This document shows positions 10,398 to 22,916 of a stretch of 64,000 bases of DNA, piece by piece; position 1 is the first letter of the stretch; each line of letters opens with the position of its first letter. Source of the stretch: Rotaria socialis (Eukaryota; Rotifera; Eurotatoria; Philodinida; Philodinidae); the NCBI GenBank assembly GCA_905331475.1, contig CAJNYU010000505.1, positions 62,001 through 126,000 of the forward strand. The letters are read 5' to 3'. The position numbers and the translations under genes are program-made. A model generated the notes under the pieces. The model saw nothing but the letters and a program-made list of their open reading frames with translations. It had not been told where the DNA came from and searched no databases.

Positions 10398-12847
10398 TAG
10401 AATGTATTGCAGTGTGACATGTAAAAAAATTTAAACAGATAATTTATCACACGATTTTTCTTCAAAAAGTTTTGATCCCTATACATTTTTATTTCAAATA
10501 AAATATTTCCTTCAAAATACAAATTTTGAAACAGTTATTTCTTTTATTTCTCTTACAGCAAATGAATCAAATGTGCAGTAGACATCCGAAGGGCTTCAGA
10601 AGTAGTTTTATATTACATTTCATATGCCATGATTTGTCTATTGTTTTTGCATCAAGTTATTGTAAGATTTGAATAGAACTCCCAACACGACATGCTTTGG
10701 ACAGGCGAAAATCACTGACACTCATAATCACACTCTTTCAACAAGAAAAGCACGATAGGAAAGAAAGAAAGATGTGTGTGCCATTTGTATTTTGGATAAA
10801 AATGATTGCGTAGGGTATGAGACTGTTATTCATCGACAGCTATATTTGGATAGTCATATTTCATTGGCATAAACAATATGATAAAGACTATTTTATCGCG
10901 CAGAGCGACTGGAGATTCCAATTTTCAGCCAAGTAATTAAACGAAAACATGAGATTAAGAAATATTCAATATGTGTACGCAACACATAGTATTGAACGTA
11001 GTGTTATTAACTCATTGGCGTGATTTTGATACATATGGGACTTGAAGAGCATCGCATTATAATATTGAAAAAATTCAGATAAAAAGCATTCGTATTTTTA
11101 TGAGCCTGACTAATATTTCTCTTTTTCGCTAAACATGCAGAGCTATATGGCATCATTCAGTATAACTGTTGCTTGAAGGTATACTTGTTTCTACGCTTCT
11201 GTATATAGAGATTCACGAAGAGATGAAGCAAAAAATGTATTTTTTTTTCGTTCTTGTGCGTTGACACATAAAATATGCGTTTCATACAAATACAGAAAAA
11301 ACGAATAGAGACAAGAAAAGTCAAAGAACTGACGATTATTCAATGAGGAATATGTCGTATCCGATACACAAAAAAAAATTACATTAAGTAGTACTTCTGG
11401 CATTGAAGAAGTGACGATGAAAGGCTACCAATGAATATGAAGTTTACTTTGAAAGATTCAAATATAGTAGAACAGCGCCAACATTGAACCAGAGCGTATT
11501 TTAGCCAGCTCTCTTTTCTTTGCATTGCACCAAAGAAGTCAAAGGTCACTGCTGGCAATTGTTAAAAACGATATTAAACATCAGTATGATAATAGTTTAT
11601 TTAGCAATCGACAAAGTTCTATGTAATTACTGTGTTACATGAAACGATTTGTTTATTGTCGCTAGTAAAGATTGCCGATTTTGTTTTGCTGTAGAGATTA
11701 ATTTGTCTACGAGTGTTATTTATTATTCTATGCAGTGATGCGTGTTGAACAACATAATTCTACTACAATTTTAAGGCTGTCTGACAACGCTATTGACAAT
11801 TGCATTTTCACTTTCACTGTTTATTTTTAATCGTAAAAAACAGCATTGTAATTAACTACTCAAAAAAGCGCATGAATCATCGAATGTCGATAGAATTTCT
11901 CTACGTAAGTAATAATGGTTATTTAAATATGCCATGCGCAATTGTACCTCAATCGATATAAACAACAAACAAGAGAAAGGAGCTAACGCATCAGACCTTT
12001 TCCGTTCGATCTCTTGAAGTTTCTTTCAAATAATTCATCTTACTATTCGGCTTATTATGGATGCAAAATGTTGCATTCTATCGGTTATTACCATCTAGAG
12101 ATCGAATTATTACACAGAAGAGTGACTTGAGCGCGTTTGTGATGTACGAGTTGCATATCGGAAGCATATTTTTAATGACACTTAAGACTCATCAGTGTGC
12201 GTAGAATTTCATTGTCCATTTGCTTGGTAGGAGCTTTAGTGAAACGTCAAATACTAAAATGTTATTCAATAATATCAGCGCTTTCCGCTTACTCTCTTCA
12301 GGTCTTTCCTGTCTAAATGATTCGGTGAGATCGTATCATCGGCTGAATCGTATCTCCCAATATGAAAATTAATTATTTTTCACCGAGACTTCTTGATCTT
12401 GTCTCGTTCAAAAAGAGCAACTTACGAGGTTGAACAAGTTAACACCCCGTACTCATGTCATGCGTAGAATATTTTACTACAGGTCTGGTCTTCTCCTGTT
12501 TCTTTTCTATATAGCTGTTTAAGTAGCTCTGAATATGTACTGTTCTCATTGTTGCATGTTAACGTTTTAACAAACGAAATTATTAATAGAACAAGAAATG
12601 GTAGCACTGATTATGTGTAGATATGCATGACTTGCAGATATGAAAAGCAAAAGAAAAGGAATGAAATAGAGCTTAGTATTAAAACAGCATTTAATAGTCA
12701 GATGAAAACACGTATAAGAGAGAAAGAAAAACAACAATTACTGTTTTTACCTCTTTGTCACATAAGGCTTGTATGAATTTTGACTATGTTTCGTCTATTA
12801 TATTCTAGAACTATTGGTGGCATCTAATCTTGAATGATAACTTTAAT
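10398..12847. other. Intergenic stretch, no gene seen
   Basis: About 2.4 kb of AT-rich sequence between the SDR pseudogene and the secreted/membrane-protein gene. An AATAAA-like signal near 10497 may be the old polyadenylation signal of the pseudogene. I find no exon, RNA gene or clear repeat boundary. The upstream promoter of the plus-strand gene at 12848 should lie at its right end. Confidence 0.5.
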
Positions 12848-15800
12848 ATGATCTTCTTGCAAAATTATCCAGCTATTTATTTTTTATTCTTCGTTACGAG
12901 CGTCACTTCGTTTTCTCCTGATAAATCGTCCTACGAAGCCTATGGCCTCAAAATCGCTGGTAACGATGTACTTCTCGTCGAATCGCTTCCTTCTCAAGCA
13001 GCTTTTTTGCTGCGCCTTGCCCCGTTCGACGCATCTCTCACATGCATCGTTAGTTACAACACATCCGATCAATATGTCTATTCAGCAGCAGTCGCTAGAT
13101 CAATGCAAAATAACGATACGATTCGATTCGTATTCATCGGCATTGATACAGTAACTAATGCTCCATTCATTGGCTCATTGAATTATGCAGGGAAGGACGC
13201 AGGTGCATATGCAGCTGCAGTGAATTCGGCACAGCGAAATAATATTTCTTGTAGTGCATGGAACACAAAAAATTATGATATACATAGTTTCAATCAATTT
13301 TTACATGACGAAGACAATATAAATGGTAACCTTGACTTTTTTGTAGTCGACGTTGAGTAAGTAGTTCCATATTTTGTAGTCATATTTATTGACAAATACT
13401 ATCAACAATGTTATATCATCAGAAAACTTTCCCTTTAACTCAATAGAATTATTTGCTTAATCTAAATTCTAAAAGAAAATCAAGATTCTTCTCCAAATAA
13501 GATTCAATTTACTATGATGCATCTCTGAAACAAGGTGTAGAATGTATAGATACGCTTCGCATGATGCTTGTATTCAGCCGTGGAGCCAATTGCTTACATT
13601 TATACTATCGAGCACATAGTTATACCCTTTACACATGGCTATGTGCTAAATTCTCGAGGGATGTTGTAATAATGGCTTCGATATCTGCCGGCCAATTTTA
13701 CTATTGATAAATTTACTGATTGGATGATTTAAAGAATAAAATGAGCATGATATCCGATAAATCGTTTTTTTTTTAGAGAAGATATCATATTAAAAATAAA
13801 TGCGGAAACATCGGATTTACATCCGATTGTTATGTGTACTTCAAAAAGCGAAAATGTACATCCATTTTTTTCTATAAGGCATAGATCTCATCAAGATACA
13901 TCCCTTCTCACTAAATTACAAGAAGAAAATACAGGCATGCTAAGTTAGCATGGACCACACTGTATGCAACTCTATCCAGTGATCACTGACTCTGCTCTCA
14001 GCGTGATATAATATCTTTAGAGATCACAGAAATTGAGCTCAGATTCGTGTTCAGCTTCGAAAACTGGATAGGAACAGTTATTTTTGAATGGTTTTGTGTT
14101 TGTATCTAGCAGGATTACGATCGTAAGCAACCTCATGAATTTATAAGAGATATATGATAGATACAGGCATCAGTATTTTCATAATAAATCATCANTTCAG
14201 CTTCGAAAACTGGATAGGAACAGTTATTTTTGAATGGTTTTGTGTTTGTATCTAGCAGGATTACGATCGTAAGCAACCTCATGAATTTATAAGAAATATA
14301 TGATAGATACAGGCATCAGTATTTTCAGAATAAATCATCAATAGTAATAGCTATCGAGTTCGGGTTTTTACCTTTCGGTAGTCTTTTTGACTAGCTACAA
14401 AACCAGGCATTTGAGAAACCCCCCAAACTGCTGGTCATCTGAAACATATCTAGGCAATTTGGTTTCTAGATGCAGCTTTTGTGTATTTTAAGACCTTTTT
14501 CAGTCAATGTTTCGTTCAAAAACTACGCTTTTTTTCAAAACTAATATCAGATTCAAAATCAGCGTTAAAATCTGAGTCGATTTATATATGTTGTGGATAA
14601 TTCTGAGAAAAAAAAGTTTTTTTGAAAAATCCCTGTACTCCCCCCTCTCAGGGATGGTCTGGTCAATAATGACAATTTTTTCGATAACTCAACCATTTCT
14701 TGATGGGTCCTTCTCATCTTCGAACTCGACTGAGACATTGATGAGGCTGAACTGTGTAGAAAACTTCATCATGATCTAACTCTCCTTTCGAAAGTTATCG
14801 TGTAAACGGACGGCCGAACGGACACACTGACCGATTCTAGAGTGTACTCACTTTTTGAGTACACAAAAATAGTTCGATATGTTGTATGACAGGAATTTGC
14901 TTCTGATGACTTTAATCAGTCTTTCGTTTGCAATAAAATATGTATTGAATAGCATAGCTCTCTTTGTTGATTCTATGTATTTTCATGAATTCGTTTTTTA
15001 GGCCGTTGGGCCAGTATGCTTACGCATTTACCCAAAGCTTTATTCTGTTATACAATCTCGAAACAAAAAATGTTTCTATTCAACTCGGTAATCTAACCTG
15101 GCCCGACAGCTCATTTCTTCCACGTGCTGTTGATATTAATCACGATCTGTTCGTTGTGGTACTTGGCTACGTGGGTGATGAGAACATTGGATTTACTCCA
15201 TGTGCTTATCTGATGAGTAGATCCGGTTCAAATTGGACTGTAACAGACACATGGATATACGTGCCACTGACAAGTACCTCTTGGCAAGCGAGTCTTACTA
15301 ATTGGGATGCCAATAGCTACTCACCCAAATACGATCTGTCAGTGTGCTTCAACGATCAACAAAGCCAAGTTCTACTAGGAGTTCAAATAACGAACAGTTT
15401 CCTATTACTTAATATTGATAAAGCCTCTAAAAAGTTCGTCTTACCTTTTCAATTGTACTCGAATGGAAAAGCAATAGGAATGGGTAAAGCACTTGGTTGG
15501 CTCAATAGCGATATCGCTGTGATTCTGGTTAATACATACTCTCTAAATTATGTTTGGTCAGCTTCAAAAATTTTTACATACAATATGAGTCTTAACAATA
15601 GTCTTGTTATCAAATCAATTCTGCCAAACAGTCAACAAACGCTAGCACCAGAATTTGGTCCTATTTTAATATCGACGATCGTCACGAAAACGGGTACTGT
15701 CATAATGTTAGATTCAACCGGTAACTTTTACATTCTTCTTCCATCACCTCCTGGCTCATACTCTGATACTAACGCAAAATCAGTTTCGTCATTTCTACCA

Positions 15801-17237
15801 TGCGTTGGAGGAAGTTTCAGCTCGAGTTATGATATTCAACCATGCTCGCTTTGCCCCCAAGGTTTCACTACATTTGGTCAGGCAGGGCAATTATCTTGTA
15901 AGCCATGCATAAATGGCGCTTTTTGTCCACTTGGTTCAGCCTTTGGTAACATCTCATCATCTTCTTCACTTCTCACAAGTCTCAACCCAGCACGTGCCTA
16001 TCCGCTGTCACCTAAGTCAACCCGTTTTGATAACATTCTAATGGAAAACATGTTTGTTATTAATAGCTCTTCGGCAAAAAATTGTTTGACCATATCACCA
16101 TTTTTCTGGTCATTGATTATTATCTCATTAGGTGCAATTATTGCAATTTTGATGATAGTTCTCAAGTACGCCGTTAGCAGTCCACGAGGAAAGAGAACAC
16201 ATGACAAACTCGAACGTTTCTTTAAGCAAACAGATATAATCGGTGAGGGTGAGCTTTGGATAGGTGGAATAGTAAGTTTTGCTATAGTTTTCCTGTGTAC
16301 ATGCGCTTACGTATTCGGCGGTACTTACTACCAACGTTATCCAATTGAAAATCTCCAGGGCAGTGTTGCATTTGATTGCAGTGGTACATTATCGAATGCT
16401 CAATTCACTTCGAGCTTGATGTCTATCATGGTTCCTCCGAATGAGGATGAATTACGCATCTTTGAACTTCTCGATGCCCAGATATTTACACTATATATGG
16501 ACTTTGTCAATACGCTCTATACATGTACTGATGTGACTCTGACACAAATAAAAGACAAAAGTCTACCACTAGCATTTTTATCATGCAGTGATGGCAATGG
16601 TAGCTTATCACTTTCTGTTCTTCTGCCTTCGCATGGTATTAAGTTACAGATTCTTTTCGTTGGTGTCAACACAATTGGGGGCATACGTATATCCCTTGAA
16701 GGACCAAGTGCCGATGAAGAGAACGCAACCTTTGAGGCTCAGTACAATCTTGTTGAACTGAGTTTTGCTGAAGCTTTTACATTTCTTGGTTGTGTGCTCA
16801 CACAGCAGCCATCGTTAACTATGCAACTTACCAAAGTGATTAATCGAACTTCTCCGCTTCATGAAGAGCATGATAAAATATTGAGCGCCTTCTGGCTACC
16901 TTATATTTCTGCCGATGTCAATCAAATATTTGCCGACGAAAGCGAATACTTATACGCAACGAGCTCGAACACAATTATTTCTCTTAGTATAAGTGAAACG
17001 CCATTTTATGTATTGAACACGCAAAAACCCATTGTTGACGACGCTGAGCTCGTCTTCACTGACTTGCTATTTACTATCACATGCATCGAGATCTTCGCTT
17101 TCGTTTTTCTAATATTCAAACTTTTAATTTTTCCCATTTTCAAGCGTATTCTCGTGTGTTTCGGGGGTCGACCTATTTTAGAAAAGTCACTCACAACATC
17201 CAACGAGGCACTAGAAATGTCTTTTAATCGATTTTGA
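12848..17237 (+). CDS. Large secreted-ectodomain multi-pass membrane protein with a Cys-rich (GCC2/GCC3-like) module
   Basis: Two exons, 12848-13356 and 15002-17237, join in phase 2 (GA|G) to give 914 residues. The N-terminus is a signal peptide (MIFLQNYPAIYFLFFVTSV). A long N-glycosylation-rich ectodomain follows, with beta-rich segments reminiscent of propeller blades. A Cys-rich module at about 437-485 (CSLCPQGFTT...CKPCINGAFCPLG) resembles GCC2/GCC3 or ephrin-receptor-like domains. Three hydrophobic segments lie at about 532-560, 589-610 and 858-880. Between TM2 and TM3 lies a second extracellular-type region of roughly 250 residues. Function unknown. Receptor-like or surface roles are inference from topology. 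The start is the first in-frame ATG before the signal peptide. The 1,645-bp intron carries repeats and an ambiguous base. Confidence 0.75.
14050..14340. repeat. 145-bp direct duplication separated by one ambiguous base
   Basis: Bases 14050-14194 and 14196-14340 are the same 145-bp sequence with about two differences, abutting across an N at 14195. An N exactly at the junction suggests a scaffold join where overlapping contig ends were not merged, rather than a biological tandem duplication. It lies inside the long intron of the 12848-17237 gene, so it does not affect coding. Confidence 0.85.
14770..14870. repeat. Probable repeat-element end with short perfect stem-loop
   Basis: A GGACGGCCGAACGGACACACTGACC-like low-complexity segment precedes a perfect 9-bp stem (GTGTACTCA/TGAGTACAC) around a short T-rich loop near 14840-14863. 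This resembles the end of a degenerate non-coding dispersed element inside the host intron. The full boundaries are not visible from a single copy. Confidence 0.35.
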
Positions 17238-18088
17238 TATTTTCTGATGAATAATAAAGGTTTTTGATGATTTCAAATAAAATTAAGTAGTGAAATAACA
17301 TCTTGAATATAATTTCAGAAACAAGAAAAAATAAGAACATAGAGGGCGCAAGCTTGCTGTCGAATCATAAGCGTTTCTTCACATAGACAAATAATCAACT
17401 CTGTGATAAGTTGCATTCGAAAAATCTAATAATTAAGAAAGACTAGGCTTTTAAAAAATGCTTCTTTAGCTGACCTATCAGAACGAAATAATGAATTATA
17501 AAATAAATAGTCCATTTAATGAAAACTGGATATATCAATGTGAATCACTCGCGTGCATAGAGAAAATTTACATTAAAATATAATATAAAAAAATGAATTT
17601 CAATAAAATCGGGAAAAAATTGACCCAGAAAAAATGTGTTAAAAATTAATCTAAATATATCACAGACAAAGCCGAATCTTTTTTTTTAAATATTAATTTA
17701 GAAATGAAATATAACAGATAAATTGCGTAACGTATCTATTCAAATTAGCAATAGTCGAATCGTTTACAAATAGAGTTTGTGATTGCAACACAATGCAATA
17801 ATTAATGAAGCAAATAAACTATGAAAAATATCACACAGTGTAATGGTGAAATGAAAACAATACATACACACATGTTAGACATAAACATATATGTGAAGAT
17901 TGTTTCTATAATTATAAAATCATATGTGTCTCCACCTATTCACTCTTTTTGTTGAGATGAAAACGAGTGCAAAGATTCACAAGAGAATATCATAACAAAA
18001 TTCAAGCAGGAGATAATTATGAACGATACATCAAATTAAATTTCGGTTAGACAACAATAACAAAAAATACCAAACTCAATATCAATGT
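17238..18088. other. Intergenic, no gene seen
   Basis: AT-rich sequence downstream of the membrane-protein stop. An AATAAA-type signal near 17252-17257 and another near 17277 could serve as its polyadenylation site. Nothing else is supported before the tRNA. Confidence 0.5.
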
Positions 18089-18160
18089 GCCTCTATGGCT
18101 TAGTGGTAAAGCGCCAGTCTAGTAAACTGGAGATCCGCAGTTCGATCCTGCGTGGAGGCA
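18089..18160 (+). tRNA. tRNA-Thr (anticodon AGT)
   Basis: This is a complete 72-nt cloverleaf. The acceptor stem is GCCTCTA/TGGAGGC with one G-U pair and discriminator A. The D arm is GCTT/AAGC around AGTGGTA. The anticodon stem is CCAGT/ACTGG with loop CTAGTAA, so the anticodon AGT is read as IGU for Thr. The variable loop is AGATC and the T arm is CGCAG-TTCGATC-CTGCG. The A box (GGCTTAGTGG) and B box (GTTCGATCC) are intact, and a T-run starting about five bases downstream is a good Pol III terminator. No intron. It looks functional. Confidence 0.95.
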
Positions 18161-20948
18161 TTCATTTTTTTTGTTCTTCTCTAACATTATCTCAACAGTG
18201 AGCTGTTTATCGCGATGGAGAATTTTTTCGTTCTGATATATTTTAGGTGAATGTAAAATTTTGATCAGAGAGGACTAAAATGTCTGCTAATTGTTAATGC
18301 AAAAGAGATGGTCAATCTGAATTTTTACAAGTAACAAGTGAGCCATATAAAATGATACTTTTGGTTTTTTTACGGTATTTTTCATTCGAACCTTTATGCA
18401 AACGTGAGCACCTAGTAAATCACATATTCATTTGGATATTTTTCACGATAGTGAAAAATACGGATTTTTAAAAACTCGTACTGCCAAGGTATGAGACAGG
18501 TCAAGGTGTCCCTCCCGAACATTCCAACATTTAATTGGCATTGAGAGCCTTATAATAATCAAACAATGATACAAAATGATCTTCAAAACAGACACTATTC
18601 AACTGTCTTAATCACAGAGTCAGTCACAGACTATTCGAACAAAAAATGCCTATCCGAAAATAAGAGTCTCAACTCGAAAACTGGCCAACGAACAAGAGAA
18701 AGATTTTCGCCAAAACGGAACGGGGGAAATTCTATTCTTGTGTGACAAAACTTTTCGACATTGGCGAAATCTATAGCCGACAAAATGACTAAGTATGTGT
18801 TGTGAGTCTATCCGAAGCTGAGAAAAATAGCACCGTCAACTAAATACGACAATTGTCTCAAAAGCGGACGGTTTGGTTGGTTGTCTATTTCAAGGGAGTA
18901 TTGTCATTGATTAGTTTTAACGAAGGACCGATTGATCATGAACTCATAGTATAGAATTAGGATCATTTCGTCCTACTCTACTCAACGAAAAATTCACCGA
19001 ATCGTATCTGCAAAAGGAATTGAGATAATACTCAATTAAAGATATTAAAGTAATTTTTCGATACACTAATAAATCCAAGTAAACTAGGGAATATTTCCAA
19101 GGAATAAGCATCATTCGGGCTCATATATCGCTCATAAGAGCAATCTAGTGAGATTAGAAGGAATCTAATTGTATGAAATCTTGTAAGCTTTCTCTATTCT
19201 CAATTGATCCAATTTATGAGCAAAATATAAGTCTGAATGATGTGTGTCACTTGGGAATATTGCCTCGTATACCCAAAAATAAAAAGGAATGCCTAGATTT
19301 ATCAAAAACTTTGTCAAAAGAGATAAACTCTGAAAACTATTGTACAAGAGAAGTGTGCACATAGACAGTACTCTAATAATCGCATTTCCCCTAAGAGTCT
19401 CGTTTAAGAATCACCCCTCAGATCTGAGTTACCACTTAAAAAGGTTCGTTTGAGCTGAAATTTTCAGGGATGACTGGTCTTCATTAGAAAGAGTCGTGAT
19501 AAAAATTTCAGTTCGATACATTGAACTGAGCCGACAATATGACTTATTTACATACGAATAATGGCTACCAGAAGAATCCCTAAGGCTCTGCCAATAGGAG
19601 AGCTATAGAAGTCGCACTTGTTTTAAATTAAACTCAGCGCCAATACGTAACCTTTGTCAGAACGGAATTTAAAAATTTGCTTTAGTTCGTGTTTTGCAAA
19701 TATTTGACTGAAATAGGGATCACAATTTGACTAAGAATGGCCACCTGTTGGTATAAAATCCGACTTTTTTAAGTTCAGGAATCAAATATAAAATATCTGT
19801 TCGGACAAGATTTTACTTACACTTGAAGCTTCAAAATAAAATAAAAGAAAATGACCTTGATATCTTAAGTCGCCTGAAACCAGTTTCATTTTTTCTGACA
19901 AAAAAACCTTGTTTTGAGAAAAACGATAAATCAGTTTAAGAATCATTTTTTTCTTTAAACTCGAAAAAAAGATCTATATGTATGCTATATTTTTACACTC
20001 AACCTTTTCGATGATGTCATGAATGATATCAACTCGCTCCACCTATAAACGATCTTTGCTATTAGCTCTATTCTTTCAACTGGCGCGCCTATACTTATGA
20101 ATATGAAATGAGACTTTTTAACTTAATAAACATAACTATCATTGCTTTTAACCCTTTCAATTGAATAGAATCGATAGAACTATCATTTCTGCACATATTC
20201 ATTGTATTTTTTCTTTTCTGAACTGATTTCTTTAATTATAAGACAGCGATCTGTGAAACAAGGTAAAACAAATCGTCGTCGGGTCGGGAACTGCCACTTT
20301 TTTATTCGGACAACATGTTTACAGAAAGCAAACATCATGTTCGTGATCAGCATACTGAATAACCTATGTCTTGATCAAATTCCGAAAGAAAGAAAAAAAC
20401 AAAATTTGGTTTTCAGGAGAGTGACCAAGGCAAAATGATTTTACAAAAAACAAAAAGTACACTATTTTGTTCAGAATGTTATACTGATTTCAACCATGTA
20501 ACTATTTTTTTCAGAAAATAGTTCGGTCAAAAAATGACCTTACCGCCACTTGTCTTTTCTTGAAAAACAAGACAGTACGGCTTAGTATTTTTTCGATAAA
20601 TCCCTTAAAATCGAACCTTTTTTTAAAAAACCTATATATATTTTGAAAGAAGAGATTTTGAGGCATCTACCCATAATAAAAGTTCAAACTTTTATTTTTT
20701 CGAAAAATCGACTTTTTTAAGGGGGGGGGCTTAAGACAGGATTAGTAAATCAGGAAATATTTGCTTCCCCTAAGTCTATTTTACCAGTAAAAATATTTAA
20801 AGAGAAGCGATCAGAACCAAAAGATTAAGCGTCTGACTGGAGTACTCACAGAAGCCCATGAAGTGAGTTGTATCGCAAATAATCTGATGTATAAGAAGTG
20901 AGTCAAACTTGATTCGTCTCATTTTATTTTATTTTTTCAAACAGCAAT
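18161..20948. other. Long intergenic stretch, probably decayed repeats
   Basis: About 2.8 kb with no supported gene. Open frames here (near 19173-19364 and 20202-20438) lack splice context or recognisable protein features. A G9 homopolymer lies near 20721-20729. Blocks such as 19441-19550 have the look of degenerate dispersed repeats, but I see no second copy in the window to define ends. Confidence 0.45.
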
Positions 20949-21476
20949 ATGTTGTCAATGTTACTAAGAACCGTTTTGGTTTGCTGTATGATAGTGTCGT
21001 TCTCGGCTAAAGTTCATCACACCCGATCAGAAACAGGCATTGAAGTAGCTAAGCTGATTGGTGTTCATTCAGCCGTGAATTTGACCAACCAGCGTATTAA
21101 CAATTATGCGTCCCTTAGGTTTCAATTCAATACTGCATCACATATAAACGGTTGGTGGTGTGTTCGCATGTATGAAAGTACTGCGTCATGGTAAGATAAT
21201 TATTTGTGCACGAACTACGATATTGGTCTGTCGTGGAGATGGAAATCTGCTGATCGTTGCAGTTCAGATTTAAAATGTGTGGCTACAGTAGAGCCTGGTG
21301 ACCCACAGAAGGACTGGTGGCAAGATAACGCCCTTTGCCTTCCTGTGAATTCAAATATTGAACTTATACGGTCATGGTGCGGCCCTCTGGCTCGCGTCTC
21401 GTGTGTCCAACTGTACGATAGCTCATCTCCTGCTGCATTTCATGACAATCATTTGTGTTGGAAAGTGAAACAGTAG
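20949..21476 (+). CDS. Secreted Cys/Trp-rich repeat protein with in-frame TAA / possible intron
   Basis: It starts with a signal peptide (MLSMLLRTVLVCCMIVSFSA). The same frame stays open from 20949 to 21476 except for one TAA at 21192-21194. Three related modules are visible: CV-x-MYES-x-SW-[stop]-DNYLC, CVATVEPGDPQKDWWQDNALC and CVQLYDSSSPAAFHDNHLC. In modules 2 and 3 the residue at the stop position is Q or H, so the TAA could be a single C-to-T change of a Gln codon. Alternatively TG|GTAAGA is a perfect donor. Together with the CAG at 21260-21262 it would remove a 72-nt in-frame intron (21191-21262) and bypass the stop, at the cost of half of module 1. Family not recognised; the motif resembles a lectin-like or carbohydrate-binding repeat only loosely. 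Pseudogene, splice isoform and sequencing error are all possible. Confidence 0.55.
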
Positions 21477-22457
21477 AAGACTTAACTTGCTTCTGAGTTC
21501 TTGCAAAATTTAAATGAACCTTTAAAAAAAAAGAATGTGAAGTAGCTTTTTCGAAAACTACTTACAGTATAGAAATTATTGGGATTATAATGTTTTCTGA
21601 AGAATTCATGTTCTTCTCTTTGGTTGTGTTTGTGAATTTAAATTAATTGGGGCGGAGGGTGTATTGAAATATCATAAATAATCATCAAACATAAAGTGAT
21701 GAATGCATCTCAGAAAAAGCAATGCTGGTATACCCTGTTATCCAGATGCATAACAATATTGTCTGAAGCGGTTCTGTGATTGTTTCGCCTTCGAAATTCA
21801 GTACTTTCGACTTGATCACGCGAAAATACAGCTCAATGTTCGTTATTGGCATAAACATTTTCCTGCTTCATATGCTTCACAGCAGTTGTGCTGAAACTTT
21901 TTATATTATTGGACTAAAAAAACTATTCTCGTAACTTTAGCGTAACCTTAAAGGCAATGAGAATTTCAACAATCAATATTATCATTTATTTTTGTCCTGG
22001 TCAGAAATGTTTTTAGTATCACAAAGCAGTTGCCTCAGATCTCAGACAGACTAACTCTGAGTCTCATTGATATGCATTGAGTACATCATTAAATCATACC
22101 ATTAACAGATGAGCATAAAAAAAATATGCAAACCTTCGAAATGATAATTTTGTATTTTATTCGTTTTCAAAAACTGGAAAAATCTTGATTCTGTATTAAA
22201 TAACGTACCAAACAGTTAATCTTTGCTCATCTTCAGGTATATATTCCATTGAGAAGAAGCGCACAATGTAAAGGTAAACCACTTTAACGGCGCTAATACG
22301 TTTTCGATCAATATTCCCTCACGGCCCGAGTTCAATCTGATTACAACTCAAGTTAATCACATAATGCTCAGATTAATAGAATCTCGTATTCTCTCCAAAA
22401 CATTTCTACTGTTTTCATATTTATTTTTATAACAAAAAAACAACAGCTGGTGTAACA
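21477..22457. other. Intergenic between convergent genes, no gene seen
   Basis: Roughly 1 kb separating the plus-strand secreted-protein gene and the minus-strand POLR1D. The 3' UTRs of both should lie here. Several short hairpin-prone AT-rich segments occur but nothing I can name. Confidence 0.45.
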
Positions 22458-22823
22458 TCAATTTGTTTCCATATCTTTAAATGTTTTCACACTGTCTTCA
22501 TATTTTTCTAAAACAATCGAACAAATTTGTTTTAAATCCATTAGGCCTTGTCGAAATATGTCAAGGGCTGGTACTGCTGTTGAATCTGCACTTGTTTTCG
22601 ATTGTATTCGAAAATTAATTTTCGATTCTGATGGATGTGGAATAGTATAACCACAAAAGTCAACAGCTGGATTTTTCATAATAACATATCGAAGTGAATT
22701 TCCTAATGTATGATCTTCATCACGAATAATAAATGAAAGATTCGATGCACCGACAGTTGTTTTCGTATTTGTGCCGTCATCAACTGGGCAAACCTGTAAT
22801 TTTATATAATCATTCGATTGCAT
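22458..22823 (-). CDS. POLR1D: RNA polymerases I and III subunit AC19 / RPAC2
   Basis: This is the small subunit shared by Pol I and Pol III, which pairs with AC40 as the equivalent of the bacterial alpha dimer. The 121-residue single-exon ORF contains the diagnostic core EDHTLGNSLRYVIMKNP followed by VDFCGYTIPHPSESKINFRIQ, then a helical C-terminus. Length is in the normal range (about 120-135). The ATG is immediately preceded by a polypyrimidine tract ending in TTTTTAG, an ideal trans-splice acceptor. The gene begins only 93 bp after the ADSL stop on the same strand, suggesting joint transcription. Nuclear/nucleolar function. Intact. Confidence 0.95.
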   Translation of the reverse strand: MQSNDYIKLQVCPVDDGTNTKTTVGASNLSFIIRDEDHTLGNSLRYVIMKNPAVDFCGYTIPHPSESKINFRIQSKTSADSTAVPALDIFRQGLMDLKQICSIVLEKYEDSVKTFKDMETN

Positions 22824-22916
22824 CTAAAAACAAGGAAAACGTTCCTTCTTTTCTTTCTCTACTCAACTACGGGCTTTTATTTAATAAAAAGAAAACGAAC
22901 AAAACGTTTAGTTTAA

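Noticed and set aside
15998..16334. Open frames antisense to the large membrane-protein gene
   Set aside because: These are shadow frames of a well-supported coding exon.
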